From: Anaspis maculata | Taxonomy: Eukaryota > Arthropoda > Insecta > Coleoptera > Scraptiidae | Assembly: GCA_949128115.1 (NCBI GenBank) | Contig: OX421962.1 | Coordinates: 100,594,836-100,658,835 of the forward strand | Reading direction: 5' to 3' | Length of the DNA stretch: 64,000 nucleotides | In this document: piece after piece, positions 45,405 to 56,533 of the stretch | Layout of the letters: each line of letters begins with the position of its first letter | Numbering within the stretch: position 1 is the first letter of the stretch | The notes under the pieces: generated by a model | The model's database searches: none | What the model was told of the DNA's origin: nothing | What the model saw: only the letters and a program-made list of their open reading frames with translations | Translations under genes and position numbers: made by a program

Positions 45405-45949
45405 GAACACCATTTGAAAACCATACATAATTAGAAAATTTAAAAATGGATTAAAATATAATCACGAAGGCATCACAAGTTATCAGTATCACATACAGCC
45501 TTCCATTTTTATATCAAAAAAATTATTTTCACTGGATGATCCGTGAGTAGACCAATGGCAGAGTGAGAATTTCAAGGCAAGTCAAGATCCCCAGTGAGAT
45601 TTTTTTGTCCATTTATCACAAAGATACAGGGTGTTTTTTGAGTTTCGTATAAGGCTTTGATGAAGCCTGCCAAGATAAGTTCAAGTTTCACCAGAGAAAT
45701 ATTACTGATCAATTTTGACAAAAATGTTTGAACCGTTCCCAAAATATCGCTTTCAAAATTTCACACCACACACAAAATACCATGTATCTCCGTAATCAGT
45801 AGGCAAAAAAAAACATTCTCCTATTAGTCCAGTCAAATTAGGCAAAAATCTGGCCAAACCGGAAATAAATTCGTAAGTTGACAAAATTTGGTGGATCGAT
45901 GCAGAATTTAATGTAGAGTAACATACTGGAATTCCTGATAATTCCAAGG
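45405..45949. other. Spacer between palindromes; one CAGGGTG end
   Basis: TACAGGGTGTTTTTTGAG at about 45,628 looks like the left end of another CAGGGTG-type element, perhaps belonging to the palindrome that follows, but no matching right end was found. No coding frame is supported. Confidence 0.4.
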
Positions 45950-47320
45950 CTTGGATTTTTTTTTAGAACCAATAAAAGAGCGCCATCCTTGAAAATTCTC
46001 GATTTTTTCTGAATAACTTGTAACCTTTAGAACACCAATACCTGCAAAGCAAATGTAGCCGGTTAAATTTTCAAAAGATTGGTACTAAATTTATTTCTTC
46101 GTGGTCAATAGTCTCTGAGATACAGCATCTGCCAAAAATCAGTGAAAATTACTCAAAATTTATTTCCGGATTTTACGTAACAATTTGCATAGTGTCAGTT
46201 CAGAAGCTGTAACGTGGACAGAAAATGTGCGGATTCCAACGTGTTTCACATTTTTGGAAAGCCAATTCAACACTCGGTATCATACTTTTGTCTAGAAGTC
46301 GCCAACTTTGAAATGGTACTTTTCCTCGACCTTTGAAATCCATACTTGAAGTCCCTAAGAATCCCAAAGAACCGATTTTTTTCGAACCATGCCATTTGCT
46401 TCATTTTTCAAGTATGGAAAAACCATTTAGAGAATATGTGAAGGATTGAGTACCAAAAAAATAACATGTTTCAGAATCTTTTTCCTAGTGATTGTTCCTG
46501 AGGTTATGGGTTGAGAGACTAAAACGATCTATTTTGAGAAAAAGATAGGTAGTCCGGACACTAACTGCTGAATACTGTACGGACCTTGCATTTGAGGATA
46601 CAAAATGCCACTTAACAGACGTAGTGAACATACTTATGTACTTCCCACGTCTGCTTAGTGGCATCTTACATCTGAAATGCAAGGTCCGTACAGTATTCAG
46701 CAGTTAGTGTCCGAACTACTAATTTTTTTTCCAAATAGGTCGTTTTAGTCCTTCAACCCATATACCTCAGGAGCCATCACTAAGAAAAAGATTCTGAAAC
46801 ATGTTATTTTTTTAATATTCAATCCTTCACATATTCTGTACATAGTTTTTCCATATTCAAAAAATGAAGCAAATGGCATGGTTTGAAAATAATCGATTTT
46901 TGGGGATTCTTCGGGACTTCAAGTATAGATTTCAAAGGTCGAGGAAGAGTACCATTTTGGAGTTGGCGACTTCTAGACAAAAGTTTGATACCAAATGTTG
47001 AATTGGCTTCCCAAAAATGTAAAACACACTGTTATACACACATTTGATGTCCACGTTACAGCCCCTGAACTGACAGTATGCAAATTGCTACGTAAAATCT
47101 GGAAATAAATTTTGAGTCATTTTCACTACGTTCTAGCAGACGCTGTATCTCAGAGACTATTGACCACAAAGTGATGAATTTAACACTGATCTCCTAATAA
47201 TTCAACAGGCTACATTTGCTTCGCTAGTTTTTGTGTTCTAAAGGTGATAGTTTACGAGTTATTCAGTAAAAATCGAAAATTTCCAAAGATGGCGCTCTTT
47301 TATTGGTCCTAGAAAAAAAG
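45950..47320. repeat. Palindrome with about 0.68-kb arms
   Basis: The arms mirror about 46,634. Matching blocks are ACCAATAAAAGAGCGCCATC, TTGTGTTCTAAAGGT-like, GACTTCTAGACAAAAG, ACATGTTATTTTTTT, and, closest to the axis, GCAAGGTCCGTACAGTATTCAGCAGTTAGTGTCCG-like sequence. A 23-base central spacer lies between CACTTAACAGACG-like and CGTCTGCTTAGTG segments. Several differences between arms show moderate age. No transposase is encoded. Confidence 0.85.
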
Positions 47321-47479
47321 CCAAACGTTTGCCTTGTTCACTTTTGTTCTCTGTATGCTCACTTATCATCCAGTATGACCAGTTAGCTAAAAAAGTAACG
47401 TTTCAAGAAGCAATAAATATTATTCATTCCTATTAATTATATTTATGACCTATTTATTCAGCTTCTCATTCATTTGTAT

Positions 47480-48559
47480 AAAGGACCCCGCACGATTCTT
47501 ATGGAAAATGGCTCCCGGTTAAATTCTCTGAATTTTTTATATGTTGTAGCTCATGAGATACTAATCAAATACCGTGAACCCCAAACTCAAATAATGGACA
47601 GTTTTTCACCCACAGGGGGTTGAAGTTGGAGGTTTTGACGGCTTCAAAATGATATTATGACGTTGATAAAAGCTTTTTATTTGGTTTCTCTTCAAGTTGT
47701 GTTTCATGCTAAATGTATTTATTTGACAGGAAAATATCAACCCCCTCCTCCACCCCCAACCCCTATCTACCATCATAAAATTCGAGATTACTCCCAAAAA
47801 CCCTGCGGATGGCTTCTATGATTTAAATTATGAGTTTTGACATTAAAATTATTTTCCACCCCTAATGTTGGGGTGCCGATTTTCCAATTTTCCTCGGTTA
47901 ATTTGGCTGAATTTTTGGTATTGTGTATTTCTAATTCTGCTGAACAAAAAGCTCATACCAAAACTTATTCCTATGAACAGTTTTTGTTCTGCAGGGGACT
48001 GAAGTTCAATATTTATGCTCTCAAATCTTCAACTTCAGTCCCCTGTAGAACAAAAACTGTTCATAGGAATAAGTTTTGGCATTAAAACTTTTTGTTCAGC
48101 AGAATTAGAAGTACACAATACCAAAAATTCAGCCAAATTAACCGAGGAAAATTGGAAAATCGGCACCCCAACATTAGGGGTGGAAAATAATTTTAATGTC
48201 AAAACTCATAATTTAAATCATAGAAGCCATCCGCAGGGTTTTTGGGAGTAATCTCGAATTTTATGATGGTAGATAGGGGTTGGGGGTGGAGGAGGGGGTT
48301 GATATTTTTCTGTCAAATAAATACATTTAGCATGAAACACAACTTGAAGAGAAACCAAATAAAAAGCTTTTATCAACGTCATAATATCATTTTGAAGCCG
48401 TCAAAACCTCCAACTTCAACCCCCTGTGGGTAAAAAACTGTCCATTATTTGAGTTTGGGGTTCACGGTATTTGATTAGTATCTCATGAGCTACAACATAT
48501 AAAAAATTCAGAGAATTTAACCGGGAGCCATTTTCCATAAGAATCGTGCGGGGTCCTTT
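47480..48559. repeat. Near-perfect palindrome with 540-bp arms
   Basis: The element begins AAAGGACCCCGCACGATTC at 47,480 and ends with the complement at 48,559. The axis is near 48,019, inside a short spacer between GGGGACTGAAGTT and AACTTCAGTCCCC. A frame of 63 codons on the left arm (minus, 47,606-47,797) and its mirror on the right arm (plus, 48,242-48,433) differ at a single residue, so the arms are about 99 per cent identical. I do not regard that frame as a gene. Such identity means recent insertion or arm-to-arm gene conversion. Confidence 0.92.
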
Positions 48560-51320
48560 GTTCGATCTAATTTTTTTTTGCTGGTTTTGTAGTTTCTGTG
48601 ATGACCCTATTGGCTAATAAGCACCGCCTAAGGAGTTCGCTTAGATGGTACGAGAAACTGTTGCAACATCGTAAAGGCAAAGGTCATAAAAATAGAAATG
48701 TGATAAAAGTTAAATATAAAACTCAATACCCTGAATTGCGTTACATCGTTTTTATAAATGTTTGAATTAGGTTTTTTGTAGTATAGACATTTGAAAGCTC
48801 ATCTCACGGGAGCCAGCCGACCTCTGTTCTCAAGCGGGACAAATCCCTAAACGGTTCATCATCAATCACCCTATACGTGTGCGTTAAGGTGTACGAGTCC
48901 TACTGAAATTTTATTGGAACGTTTTTTCCCATCCGAGCGTTAATAAAACATAAGAAAAGCGGAAAATAAACGTAACAAGCGTAAATTATTCACTCCATAC
49001 GGTCCCCTAATGACGAGAATATGGCGTGTGCGTAATTTTGTTTCAAGCACTCTCCTCTCTGTTTTATAGATATTCTATCCCCAAAGAGAGAAACAACACC
49101 GGCCTCTAGTTAAATATAGAAGGTGCCAGAGACCCGCACAATACAATGGCATGAAGTGCGTCCCCGCACCCCCCCCGTTTCTCTTGAGCCCCCGAGACGC
49201 CGCCGTCGGGGTGAAAAGAGATCAGTCGGTCTGCATTCACCTCCCCGCATTCGCTCTTCCCCAAAAGCGGCATGCGGGAGGGAGTTGGGAGTTTATCTTA
49301 TTTATCAACAAACGCTTTCGATTCTCATACATGGCAATGAACACGCTTTTCCCATCTGAATTTTTTCCAGCGTTTTGAACGGTCTTCGGTTTTTATTGGG
49401 GGGGGAGGAGGAGGCGACGGAGGTGGGATAATACATCTGTGATGCTGGAAAACGGCGCTTCATCCGTTTCGTTGGCTTTCTCTCTCTCTTTCCGGAATGA
49501 AGAGAAGGACCATGTGACAGTAGTAATAACTGAGCCGACTGGATGCCCTGGCTGGTGTTTCAGGCGACGGCGGCGATATCGAGCCACGATTGTACAGTGG
49601 AGAAGGGGTGAACTCTCCAAAGTCGGAGGTTAAAGGGAGATTAGCTTGAAGACAGAACACAAAAATGCTGAAAGCCATCACTATAATGCAAACACTTCTT
49701 GATTAACTTGGTTTTCTTTCTTGAAAACTGTTCGCTGATTCAAGAAGTGACGCTGAATTATTTTTTGCAGAGTAATTTATCATGTACAGGTATTCATTAC
49801 TTATCCTTATCACCAGCGAAATCAGATACATGCTGTAGTATGCAAAGTCTGCAAGAGAGTAGAAGTCCATGAGAAATTCTCAACGAAATGGCGTCAAAAG
49901 TGTGACATTTTGAATTTTTTAATTCTTGCAATTATCGCACTTCTGACACCAATTTATCATGAAGAGTACTTCGCAACAAAAATTCGAAAATAAAATTTTT
50001 GAAAGTGAAATGGTGAGAATGGGAGACAAAAGAACTTGCCCGCTTTGTGTTGATGATGATGAAACAACAACAAAAATTAAGAGACAGAAATAAGAAATTC
50101 GAAAATGACAAAAATCAGTCGGGTTCGTTTGAATCAAAAATAGTTATTCATAAGAGTAACGCCGGATTTCAGACGGACAGAACAGTCATCGAGAAGAACA
50201 AGATGGAAGGTGATAAACAAAAATCTTCAAGGGCGAATATGTACCAACGAGATTTCAAGATGACAGAGTATATTGTGATGGGTAAGGGCTAACAGAAGTA
50301 ACTTGTGCAGTCGCCTTTGAAAAATTACATCTCCGCAGTTTCTTTGAAGGAAGCTCCATAGATCTGAATAACTTTTCCATCACGGCAATAAAGAATAATA
50401 CTGCAAAGACAGATTTCTGGCAGAACGGCCGTCCGAAATCTCTGGCCTTCCCCTTCGGTCTCGCACACGGAAAGTGATTTGCATGCCTGACCCAGATTCC
50501 CGCGGATGCGCCCGTGTAATTTACGACGAGGAGCACTAGCGACGAAAGGGCCTTATTTTGCGGGCGAAACTTTTAAAAACGTAACACAATACACTCTCTC
50601 CTTTTTAGTCGGCAGCTGGAGAAACTCTCATCTTTATGAAGTAGGTATGTACGTACCTTGCATAATAACAGAAACTTTTTATGAATATCTGCAGGGTGTG
50701 CTGGAAATGAAAGCCTTCATTACTGTTTACAATAATTTTTTTGGGTGAATGATTCGTGAGAACGTTTCTCATACGTCAGCTCCACTCCAACTAGTAATAA
50801 AAGTACGAGTACTTCCGTCAACTTGGGAACACGCTCGATTGAATCTGTTGTGTCAATATCAAGATAAAGTCGACTGTCTGTGGATATCATGATGGTATTT
50901 CTGGCGCGAGAGAAATTTGGTGAAGCTTTGAAAATCCTCAGCGTTTCACATTATGAACGGCCATTGAGGAAAGTAAATGTTTGCTTTAGTGGTTTTTTCT
51001 TCTTTCACTTGCTGCGAGCTAAATCCAATTCGAGTGTTGTTTCATAAGTAGGGTGGATCCTGGAGGATCTCAAGAACTTCAATAGCTATATTAAAAACTC
51101 ACGCTTTGTTGATTGATAACGGCTAGCTTTCAAATCGAAGTTGGATTATATGGCTGAACTATAATTAAAGAGTTGTAATAAGAGCATAGAAGGAAACGAA
51201 TGACAAAACATATCGCATTTTTGCTAAATGAACTTGGTGATGAATAGCATTCACTGAGTTTCTCGTGACAAAAAACTGACCATTTCGTTGTCTTCCGCTC
51301 TTCAAGGCCACGTTAGCGAA
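48560..51320. other. No recognised gene; GC-rich patch and a possible primer-binding site
   Basis: A GC-rich patch with G-runs and GGAGGA repeats lies at about 49,140-49,440. On the minus strand, TGGTGTCAGAAGTGCGA at 49,951-49,935 matches the 3' end of a leucine tRNA and the motif at 56,096; it may mark an old LTR retrotransposon edge. A 63-81 codon frame set around 50,050-50,290 is unrecognised. Confidence 0.35.
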
Positions 51321-51324
51321 GAAC

Positions 51325-52815
51325 CGGACAAGATTCTGGAGCCAGACGTGATCGAGCCGTGTGAAACACCATGAGCTTCTCCTATTGTAACAGTGTGGGA
51401 GCCCCCAACTCACTATTGTTCTTGTGTGGATTATATTCAGATGAATTACTGCCGTGACCGATCGAAACGCATACCTTCTGCCATACATCACCAACATCTT
51501 GGACCGCCTCGGCTCTGAACTCATTACCTGCCATCCTTGAATATTGAATCCGCGTATTGGTAGGTGTGCGTCGAAAAATCTTTGAGACCGGTGACCGCCT
51601 TCACTGTTCCTAGCGGCCTTTTTCAGTTTAGGCGTATGCCTTTTGAGCTGAATAATGCCTCACCTTGCGACAGCGCCTCACTGATCAAGTTTTGGGCCCA
51701 GAGCTGCAGCCTTCAGTCTTCGTTCACTTGTATGATATAATAATCATTTCAGAAACTGTCAAGAAGCATCTTGACATCCTGGGCAAAGTACTGAAGTGTC
51801 TAAGAGAGGCTAGACACTATAAGTGCAAAAGTGTATGACCTGCCTTGCTCAAAAACCGGGAAAAAAGGCACCTGCAGGGTTAATGTGTAGCCGACTGGAC
51901 GTCTCGCTTCATGGAGGTAGACTTATATGGACTTGGTGGGACCTTTGCTCAAGTCACAGGCGTGCAATCTGTATATCCCGTCGGTGCTCGACCACTTCTC
52001 CAAATTTTCTATTCTGCTCGCTCTTTGAACCGCTCCCTCCAAAAACATAATTCTCCTTTTGAAGGACCACGTGTTTTTGCTATTTAGGGTAGCCTTAGGT
52101 GATGGTCGTGGATAATGGCGAACAGTTTGTGTCGGGAGAATTTGTCGATTACGATAAAAGATATGAAGTGGAAATCTCTCATACGGCGCTGCACCACCCT
52201 CAGGCCAACACCATCGAATGGTATCACCGTACCCTGAAGACCGTCAACTTTTTCTATGTCGGGAAGAATCAACGAAAATAAGAGAAGCATCTACCAAAAG
52301 CGGCATGGGCCATGCCTACTTCGTTTAAATGAATGAATGAATAAATAAATAAATGAATAAGTTTCACTTCCAACAGGCTTTGCACCCAAATACAGGAAAA
52401 GAATAACGCAGAAACAAGGTTCAAACACAAGCACACTAAGTACAGATAAGCAGGTAGGTACAGGTGGTCAAGAATCAAAACCAGCGATGCTACAGAGTTT
52501 TTCCCCGTATTTTGTTGATTTCGGAAGACAGATGTGCGTCTAGGGCGATTAGTACGAGGTGAATCAGCAACTAAGAGGGCAAGAGAAGGTGTCGCCATCG
52601 AACAATGGGTTATTTCAGGAGAAATATCAGGAGGTGCGCCTCAAACTGCGGGAAGCTTCAGAGATTGGTAAGGCTTACTTCAACCCACGCCGAAGGTCAA
52701 CTTCGTTCTCTGTCGGGGACCGGTGTGGCATAAAAACTTTGCTTATTCGGATGCCGGCAGATATTTGCCGACTCTGAAACTCGGGAGTCTATTCACGATC
52801 ACCGAAAAAATGTCT
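51325..52815 (+). pseudogene. Gypsy (Ty3-type) retrotransposon pol fragment
   Basis: Reading + in shifting frames: VIEPCETP.ASPIVTV and a C-V-DY.Q-like block near 51,345-51,430; TDRNAYLLPYITNILDRLGS near 51,450-51,510; SGLFQFRRMPFELNNA near 51,613-51,660; LTDQVLGPELQPSVFVHLYD then IIIISET near 51,675-51,750 (catalytic YLDD degraded to HLYD). The next recognisable part is integrase: VDNGEQFVSGEF, ISHTALHHPQAN near 52,100-52,215. After an unrelated 260-bp AATG-rich interruption (52,297-52,556) the integrase tail follows (YQEVRLKLREASEIGKAYFN, GRYL, FTITEKMSSG). RNase H is missing. Many frameshifts and stops; not functional. Confidence 0.85.
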
Positions 52816-52819
52816 TCAG

Positions 52820-53736
52820 GCAGGGAACTCATTTTTTCGCAGACGCTTATTGAACAGATTCACAAAGTATGTCACATTTTCTGCTACAATTGTCTTCACC
52901 GCCTTGGGTGGTAGTTCATCTGGTCCAGGAGCTTCTTTCAGCTTGATGTGCTTTAAGCCAATTTAATCATTGCAACACATTTTGTAACTCAGCTCAGCTC
53001 TTTGAAGCTCGCGTTCATTTTGCCCCCATTCACGGATCCGTATTTCCATTCATTTTTTTGTCTCACTCTTTGTCTACTCGTTCCACTGCTGGTTTTTTCT
53101 TCTCTCATCGTGTTCAATATCAGCCGATGATCGCTCAGCATTTGCCATTCAATTTTCATTTTCGCGACACTTTCGTTCACCACCATCATTGGATCGTGAG
53201 ATCAATGAACGAGGTCAATTTCTTCTTAGGAGCGTTGGCACTTTGTCATTGTTGAGAATGTTCAACTCAAGAGCCTGACTCTATTTCAAGGTTTTTTCCC
53301 CTCTTATATCTTTTATTGCTCCTCCCCATGCACCATTGGTGGTTCGCGTTGAAGTCACCAGTGACTACAATGATTATTGCTTTGGAAGTTTTCCGTATAT
53401 CGACTTCTGTTTCCGCAAAATGTCTTGTAAACTTTCAAATGGAAAATTTAGGACGGATATAATTTCTGTTTAACGCTCTGTGTGCACGTTCAATATTGAC
53501 AAAGGATTCTCCCTGACTCGACCGGTGTACTTTATGTTCACCACCTACCTTGACGATGCTGACGGTCCTTCTGCTGTTGGTTAACGTTCGGCTGTTCTTG
53601 CTTCCTTTTAGATTAGGCTCTGAGATGGCAATCCAGTCGCATTCCCCTCTCGCGGCCAAGGCAGTGGCTACATCGTGTACTCTCGCGCTCCTGTTGGCAT
53701 TGATCTGTAGTATGTTGATTTGTATATTCTAATCTA
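52820..53736 (-). pseudogene. LINE ORF2: endonuclease and start of reverse transcriptase
   Basis: The minus strand opens with IQINILQINANRSARVHDVA, a typical LINE ORF2 start, then LAARGECDWIAISEPNLKGS (endonuclease motif with the EP pair). VVTGDFNANHQW near 53,320-53,370 is the catalytic GDFNA motif. Further down, KEAPGPDELPPKAV near 52,925-52,960 is the N-terminal RT motif, followed by FVNLFNKRLRK. Stops and frameshifts lie between these blocks, and the RT palm is missing. The enzyme would nick target DNA and copy element RNA into it; this copy is dead. Confidence 0.85.
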
Positions 53737-53939
53737 TGTGGGTCATCTTGTTGGTTGAGCAATTTTTTATTCTTATTGCTCTGTTATTGTCGTTTTTCTT
53801 GCCTTTTTGGTTCGAAAGGATTTTATTGTCCCATGACCCCTTATACTTTTGTGTCGTTTTCACTGAGTTTTCAACTCTTCTTATCTCTTTCTGGTGTAAA
53901 ATCTCCCTTCTATTTCTTAATCGCTTCACAACCATCATA

Positions 53940-54515
53940 CAGGGTGGCCCAACGAAAACAGAATAGGGGGGTTCTCGGACATTTAATCTCATTTTCTTGG
54001 AAAAAGCTCAGACAGGTCGATTTTTTTTCGAGGGGGACATCTGAAACATACATTGGCAAATTTCTATCTTCAGCCCCCTCACCCATACCCACCTCATCTT
54101 CAAAATTTCGAATGACACCAATTTCGAATGATGTATCACAAAGTAGGGAGTGTCATTTTAGATTTTGAAGTTGAGGTGGGGGAGTGGAGGGGTGAATTTG
54201 GGTGGCACTTTTCACACAGAAAATTTTCTCCCTCGATGCTGTGTAATGTAATTTAATTTTCTTTGATTTGATGTATCGCAAGGTGGGTAGTGTCATTTGA
54301 AACTTCGAAGTTGGGGCGGGTGGAGGTGAGGGAGCTAAAGATAGAAATTCAGATGTCAAATTGTTATCACTAATAAATCACTGTTGTAACAAAATGTTGA
54401 TCACTTATAATAGATGTTCCCCTTGGTATAAAAATCGACCTATCTGAGCTTTTTTAAAAAAAATAAGGTGAAATACCCGAAAATCCCTCTGTTCCGTTTT
54501 CGTTGGGCCACCCTG
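53940..54515. mobile_element. 576-bp MITE with CAGGGTGGCCCAACGAAAAC ends
   Basis: Starts CAGGGTGGCCCAACGAAAAC at 53,940 and ends with the near-exact complement at 54,515. TA duplications lie at 53,938-53,939 and 54,516-54,517. Internally it has a strong hairpin (54,075-54,205; CTTCAAAAT..AATGACAC against GTGTCATT..ATTTTGAAG) and a related third block near 54,280-54,340. It sits inside the ORF1 of the host LINE and shares the CAGGGTG terminus with several other TA-flanked elements in the window. Confidence 0.88.
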
Positions 54516-54591
54516 TATGTTGCTTTGTGCCCCTCTTGTTCACACCGCGGGCACGACGGAGAAGCTGACACAAAGATTCGACCTTTTTTTT

Positions 54592-55278
54592 GGGAGGCGA
54601 AGAATGCTTTTTACGCACACCCCGGCTTGGTGGCACCGGGGTAGTGTGGGACTCGGCAAGCGTCTTTCGCTAAACCACTACCCACTAAACTCCGCCTCAG
54701 ACCTGGTGGTTAACCCGCTTCCTGGAATCGCGTGAGCATATCATCGGGGGCGGCTGGTCTTGATTGAAGTCTCTGAGGTTTCTTTGTCAATTATGGCGCT
54801 TTCCTGCCTCATCTTCGCTGTTTTTTCTCATCAGTACCGCTTTGCACCAGTCCTTCACCACGTTCCACTTTTTCCCATCCTCCAGCATTGTTTCCACTAT
54901 GCTTTCTGGTGTAATTTTCTGTTTTAAGCTCATTTCCGCTCCATTTCTTTCCTCTCCCCATCTTTTGCATTCGAAGAACGTGTGCCTCACTGTGTCGATG
55001 GCTTCGCAGTATGTACATTTCGGTGACGTCCTTCTCTTCATCCTGTGGAGATATTCATTGAAGCAGCCGTGTCCTGTTAAAAAGTGTGTAGTGAAGTAAT
55101 CGACGTCTCCTTCTTTTCGGTTCATCCATAATGTTACGTCCGGGATCATCATATGTGTCCATCTGCTCTTGCTACTTGTTTCCCACTCAAGCTGCCACAA
55201 TTCCATCATTTCCGTCTTTGCTTCCGCCGCCGTCCGGCCCGTATATCTCGCTTTCCTTTCCTCCGCCAGGAGCGCGAT
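54592..55278 (-). mobile_element. 5'-truncated LINE insertion with oligo-A tail and 15-bp duplication
   Basis: The insertion is bounded by ACAAAGATTTGACCT (55,279-55,293) and ACAAAGATTCGACCT (54,570-54,584), a 15-bp target duplication with one later change. Eight T on the + strand (54,584-54,591) are the A tail. In minus sense it encodes the C-terminus of an ORF2: AEERKARYTGRTAAEAKTEM, LWQLEWE, IPDVTLWM, FLTGHGCFNEYL, CTYCEAIDTVRHTFFECKRW (zinc-finger-like CxxC...H...C tail of R1/I-type LINEs), ending at a stop near 54,787, then about 190 bp of 3' UTR. This is the hallmark of target-primed reverse transcription. Confidence 0.88.
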
Positions 55279-55293
55279 ACAAAGATTTGACCT

Positions 55294-55930
55294 GTTGATG
55301 CCTTTACAATCATATGCCAAGTGGCCTTTCTTCCAACAGCGAAAGCATCTGTTGGCTGTGAGCTTTTCACTTATACGGCAGTTGTTTTAGATTACCCTAA
55401 TCCTTTCATTAGCTTGAGCAACTTTGTGAAAAGATTCCCTTTCCACTTCAATAGTGGCAACTTGTGTTCCACCTTTGAAAGTTCTTAGGCTCTCGAGGAC
55501 TGCCTTGCCTTCATCTCCCATCATCTTTGTGACGTCCGTTGCCACTTTTTCTCCTGTGATCAGCTCGCTCAAGTAGTAGATGGTGAGCCTTTTTGATTTG
55601 TAGCGACGCGTATTTGTTGGTCACCTTTCACCTCCTAGAGGACTTTTGCCAAAGGTTCTGCTTTCCTTAGCTCAGCTGATACTAACAAAAAGGTTCCTTT
55701 CTTTGGTTTTTTGGACCTCTCTTATTGTGACGTCCAAGATGTTGACATCGACGTTGGCTTCCATTTTTTGCAACACCTCTCTGTAGCTTGTCCCTTTGGT
55801 TTTCACAATAACTGCCTCCTTTCTTGCTCTAGAGACGTAGGACTCCTTGGTCCGTTTTGGTACATGAATTTTAATTTTCATGTTTGAGTTCGTCAGTGTA
55901 GTCTCGATTTCTTCCCTTGGCTGTTCTGGG
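55294..55930 (-). pseudogene. LINE ORF1 (gag-like) with CCHC knuckle
   Basis: Minus-strand frames read IHVPKRTKESYVSRARKEAV, then TSYREVLQKMEANVDV and REVQKTKERNLFVSIS (55,672-55,881), then LRTFKGGTQVATIEVE and ERIRVI (55,387-55,572), and CFRCWKKGHLAYDC (about 55,310-55,352), a C-x2-C-x4-H-x4-C zinc knuckle. The order matches R1-type ORF1, which packages element RNA. Frameshifts near 55,650 and a stop near 55,387 break it. It then runs into the LINE insertion at 55,278. Confidence 0.8.
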
Positions 55931-56095
55931 ACTCTTGATTTTTTTTTTAAACTAAGAAGATACGGTCTAAAGGAAAGTGATGGAAGTATCGAAAAGAAAG
56001 CAAGGTAGCAGGGAACATCGGGTTGATAGTGGCATACAACTACTGAGTGAGCTTATGGTTTGCTTAAATTCTTGTTTTTTTTTTCAACGACAAAA

Positions 56096-56533
56096 TGGTG
56101 TCAGAAGTGCGACAACTTGCAAAACATTCAAGTGTCCGCATTTCTGATATCATAATTATTGGAGATTCAAGAGTAAGTTCTGATTTGATTCCAAGTTTGA
56201 TTCCAACTTTTATTGCAATGATCAACAATTTTGGAGGGAGTCGCGCAAAAATACTGAAACTGTATTCGAAATACTGAAACAAAATACTGAAGAAAATCTA
56301 GGGCCAGAAAAAAGTAAGTAGACTGCCGACGATAGAAGAATTGGAACCATTACAGTTATATTCAATAACCGAGTCAATGTTGAGGAAAGGTTGACCAAGA
56401 AAGTGCGGCAAGTACAAAGAGGTGAACTAATCGGCGTGGTAGCCGACAGGTATATACCTACAAGAATATTGAAGGAATTATTGAATAACAAAAATGGACG
56501 GACCACCTACGACATGCATATTTTTGCCAGGTA
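56096..56533 (+). pseudogene. Possible LTR-element start: tRNA-Leu-type primer site and gag-like frame
   Basis: TGGTGTCAGAAGTGCGA at 56,096-56,112 is complementary to the 3' end of a leucine tRNA including CCA, as used by mdg3-type Gypsy elements. It is preceded by ACGACAAAA, which could be an LTR end plus spacer. An open frame follows (56,095-56,277), and after a shift around a small AAATACTGAAAC duplication a second frame of about 68 codons runs to 56,533 (IGTITVIFNNRVNVEERLTK...GELIGVVADRYIP). I do not recognise the protein. No 3' LTR was found. Confidence 0.35.

Larger units (their letters stand above)
52820..55930 (-). mobile_element. R1-like LINE remnant, invaded twice
   Basis: On the minus strand from 55,930 down: ORF1-like gag with a CCHC knuckle, interrupted at 55,278 by a second LINE's 3' end; ORF1 resumes at about 54,584 with a second knuckle (CPRCEQEGH), is interrupted again by the MITE 53,940-54,515, and continues to 53,740; then the ORF2 endonuclease and the start of reverse transcriptase to about 52,820, where it abuts Gypsy sequence. 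The 3' part is lost. The layout (two ORFs, apurinic-like endonuclease, CCHC knuckles) fits R1-clade or related LINEs. Confidence 0.8.

Noticed and set aside
47606..48433. Duplicated small gene of 63 codons
   Set aside because: The two frames are mirror images in the arms of a palindrome; their identity reflects the repeat and not coding selection.
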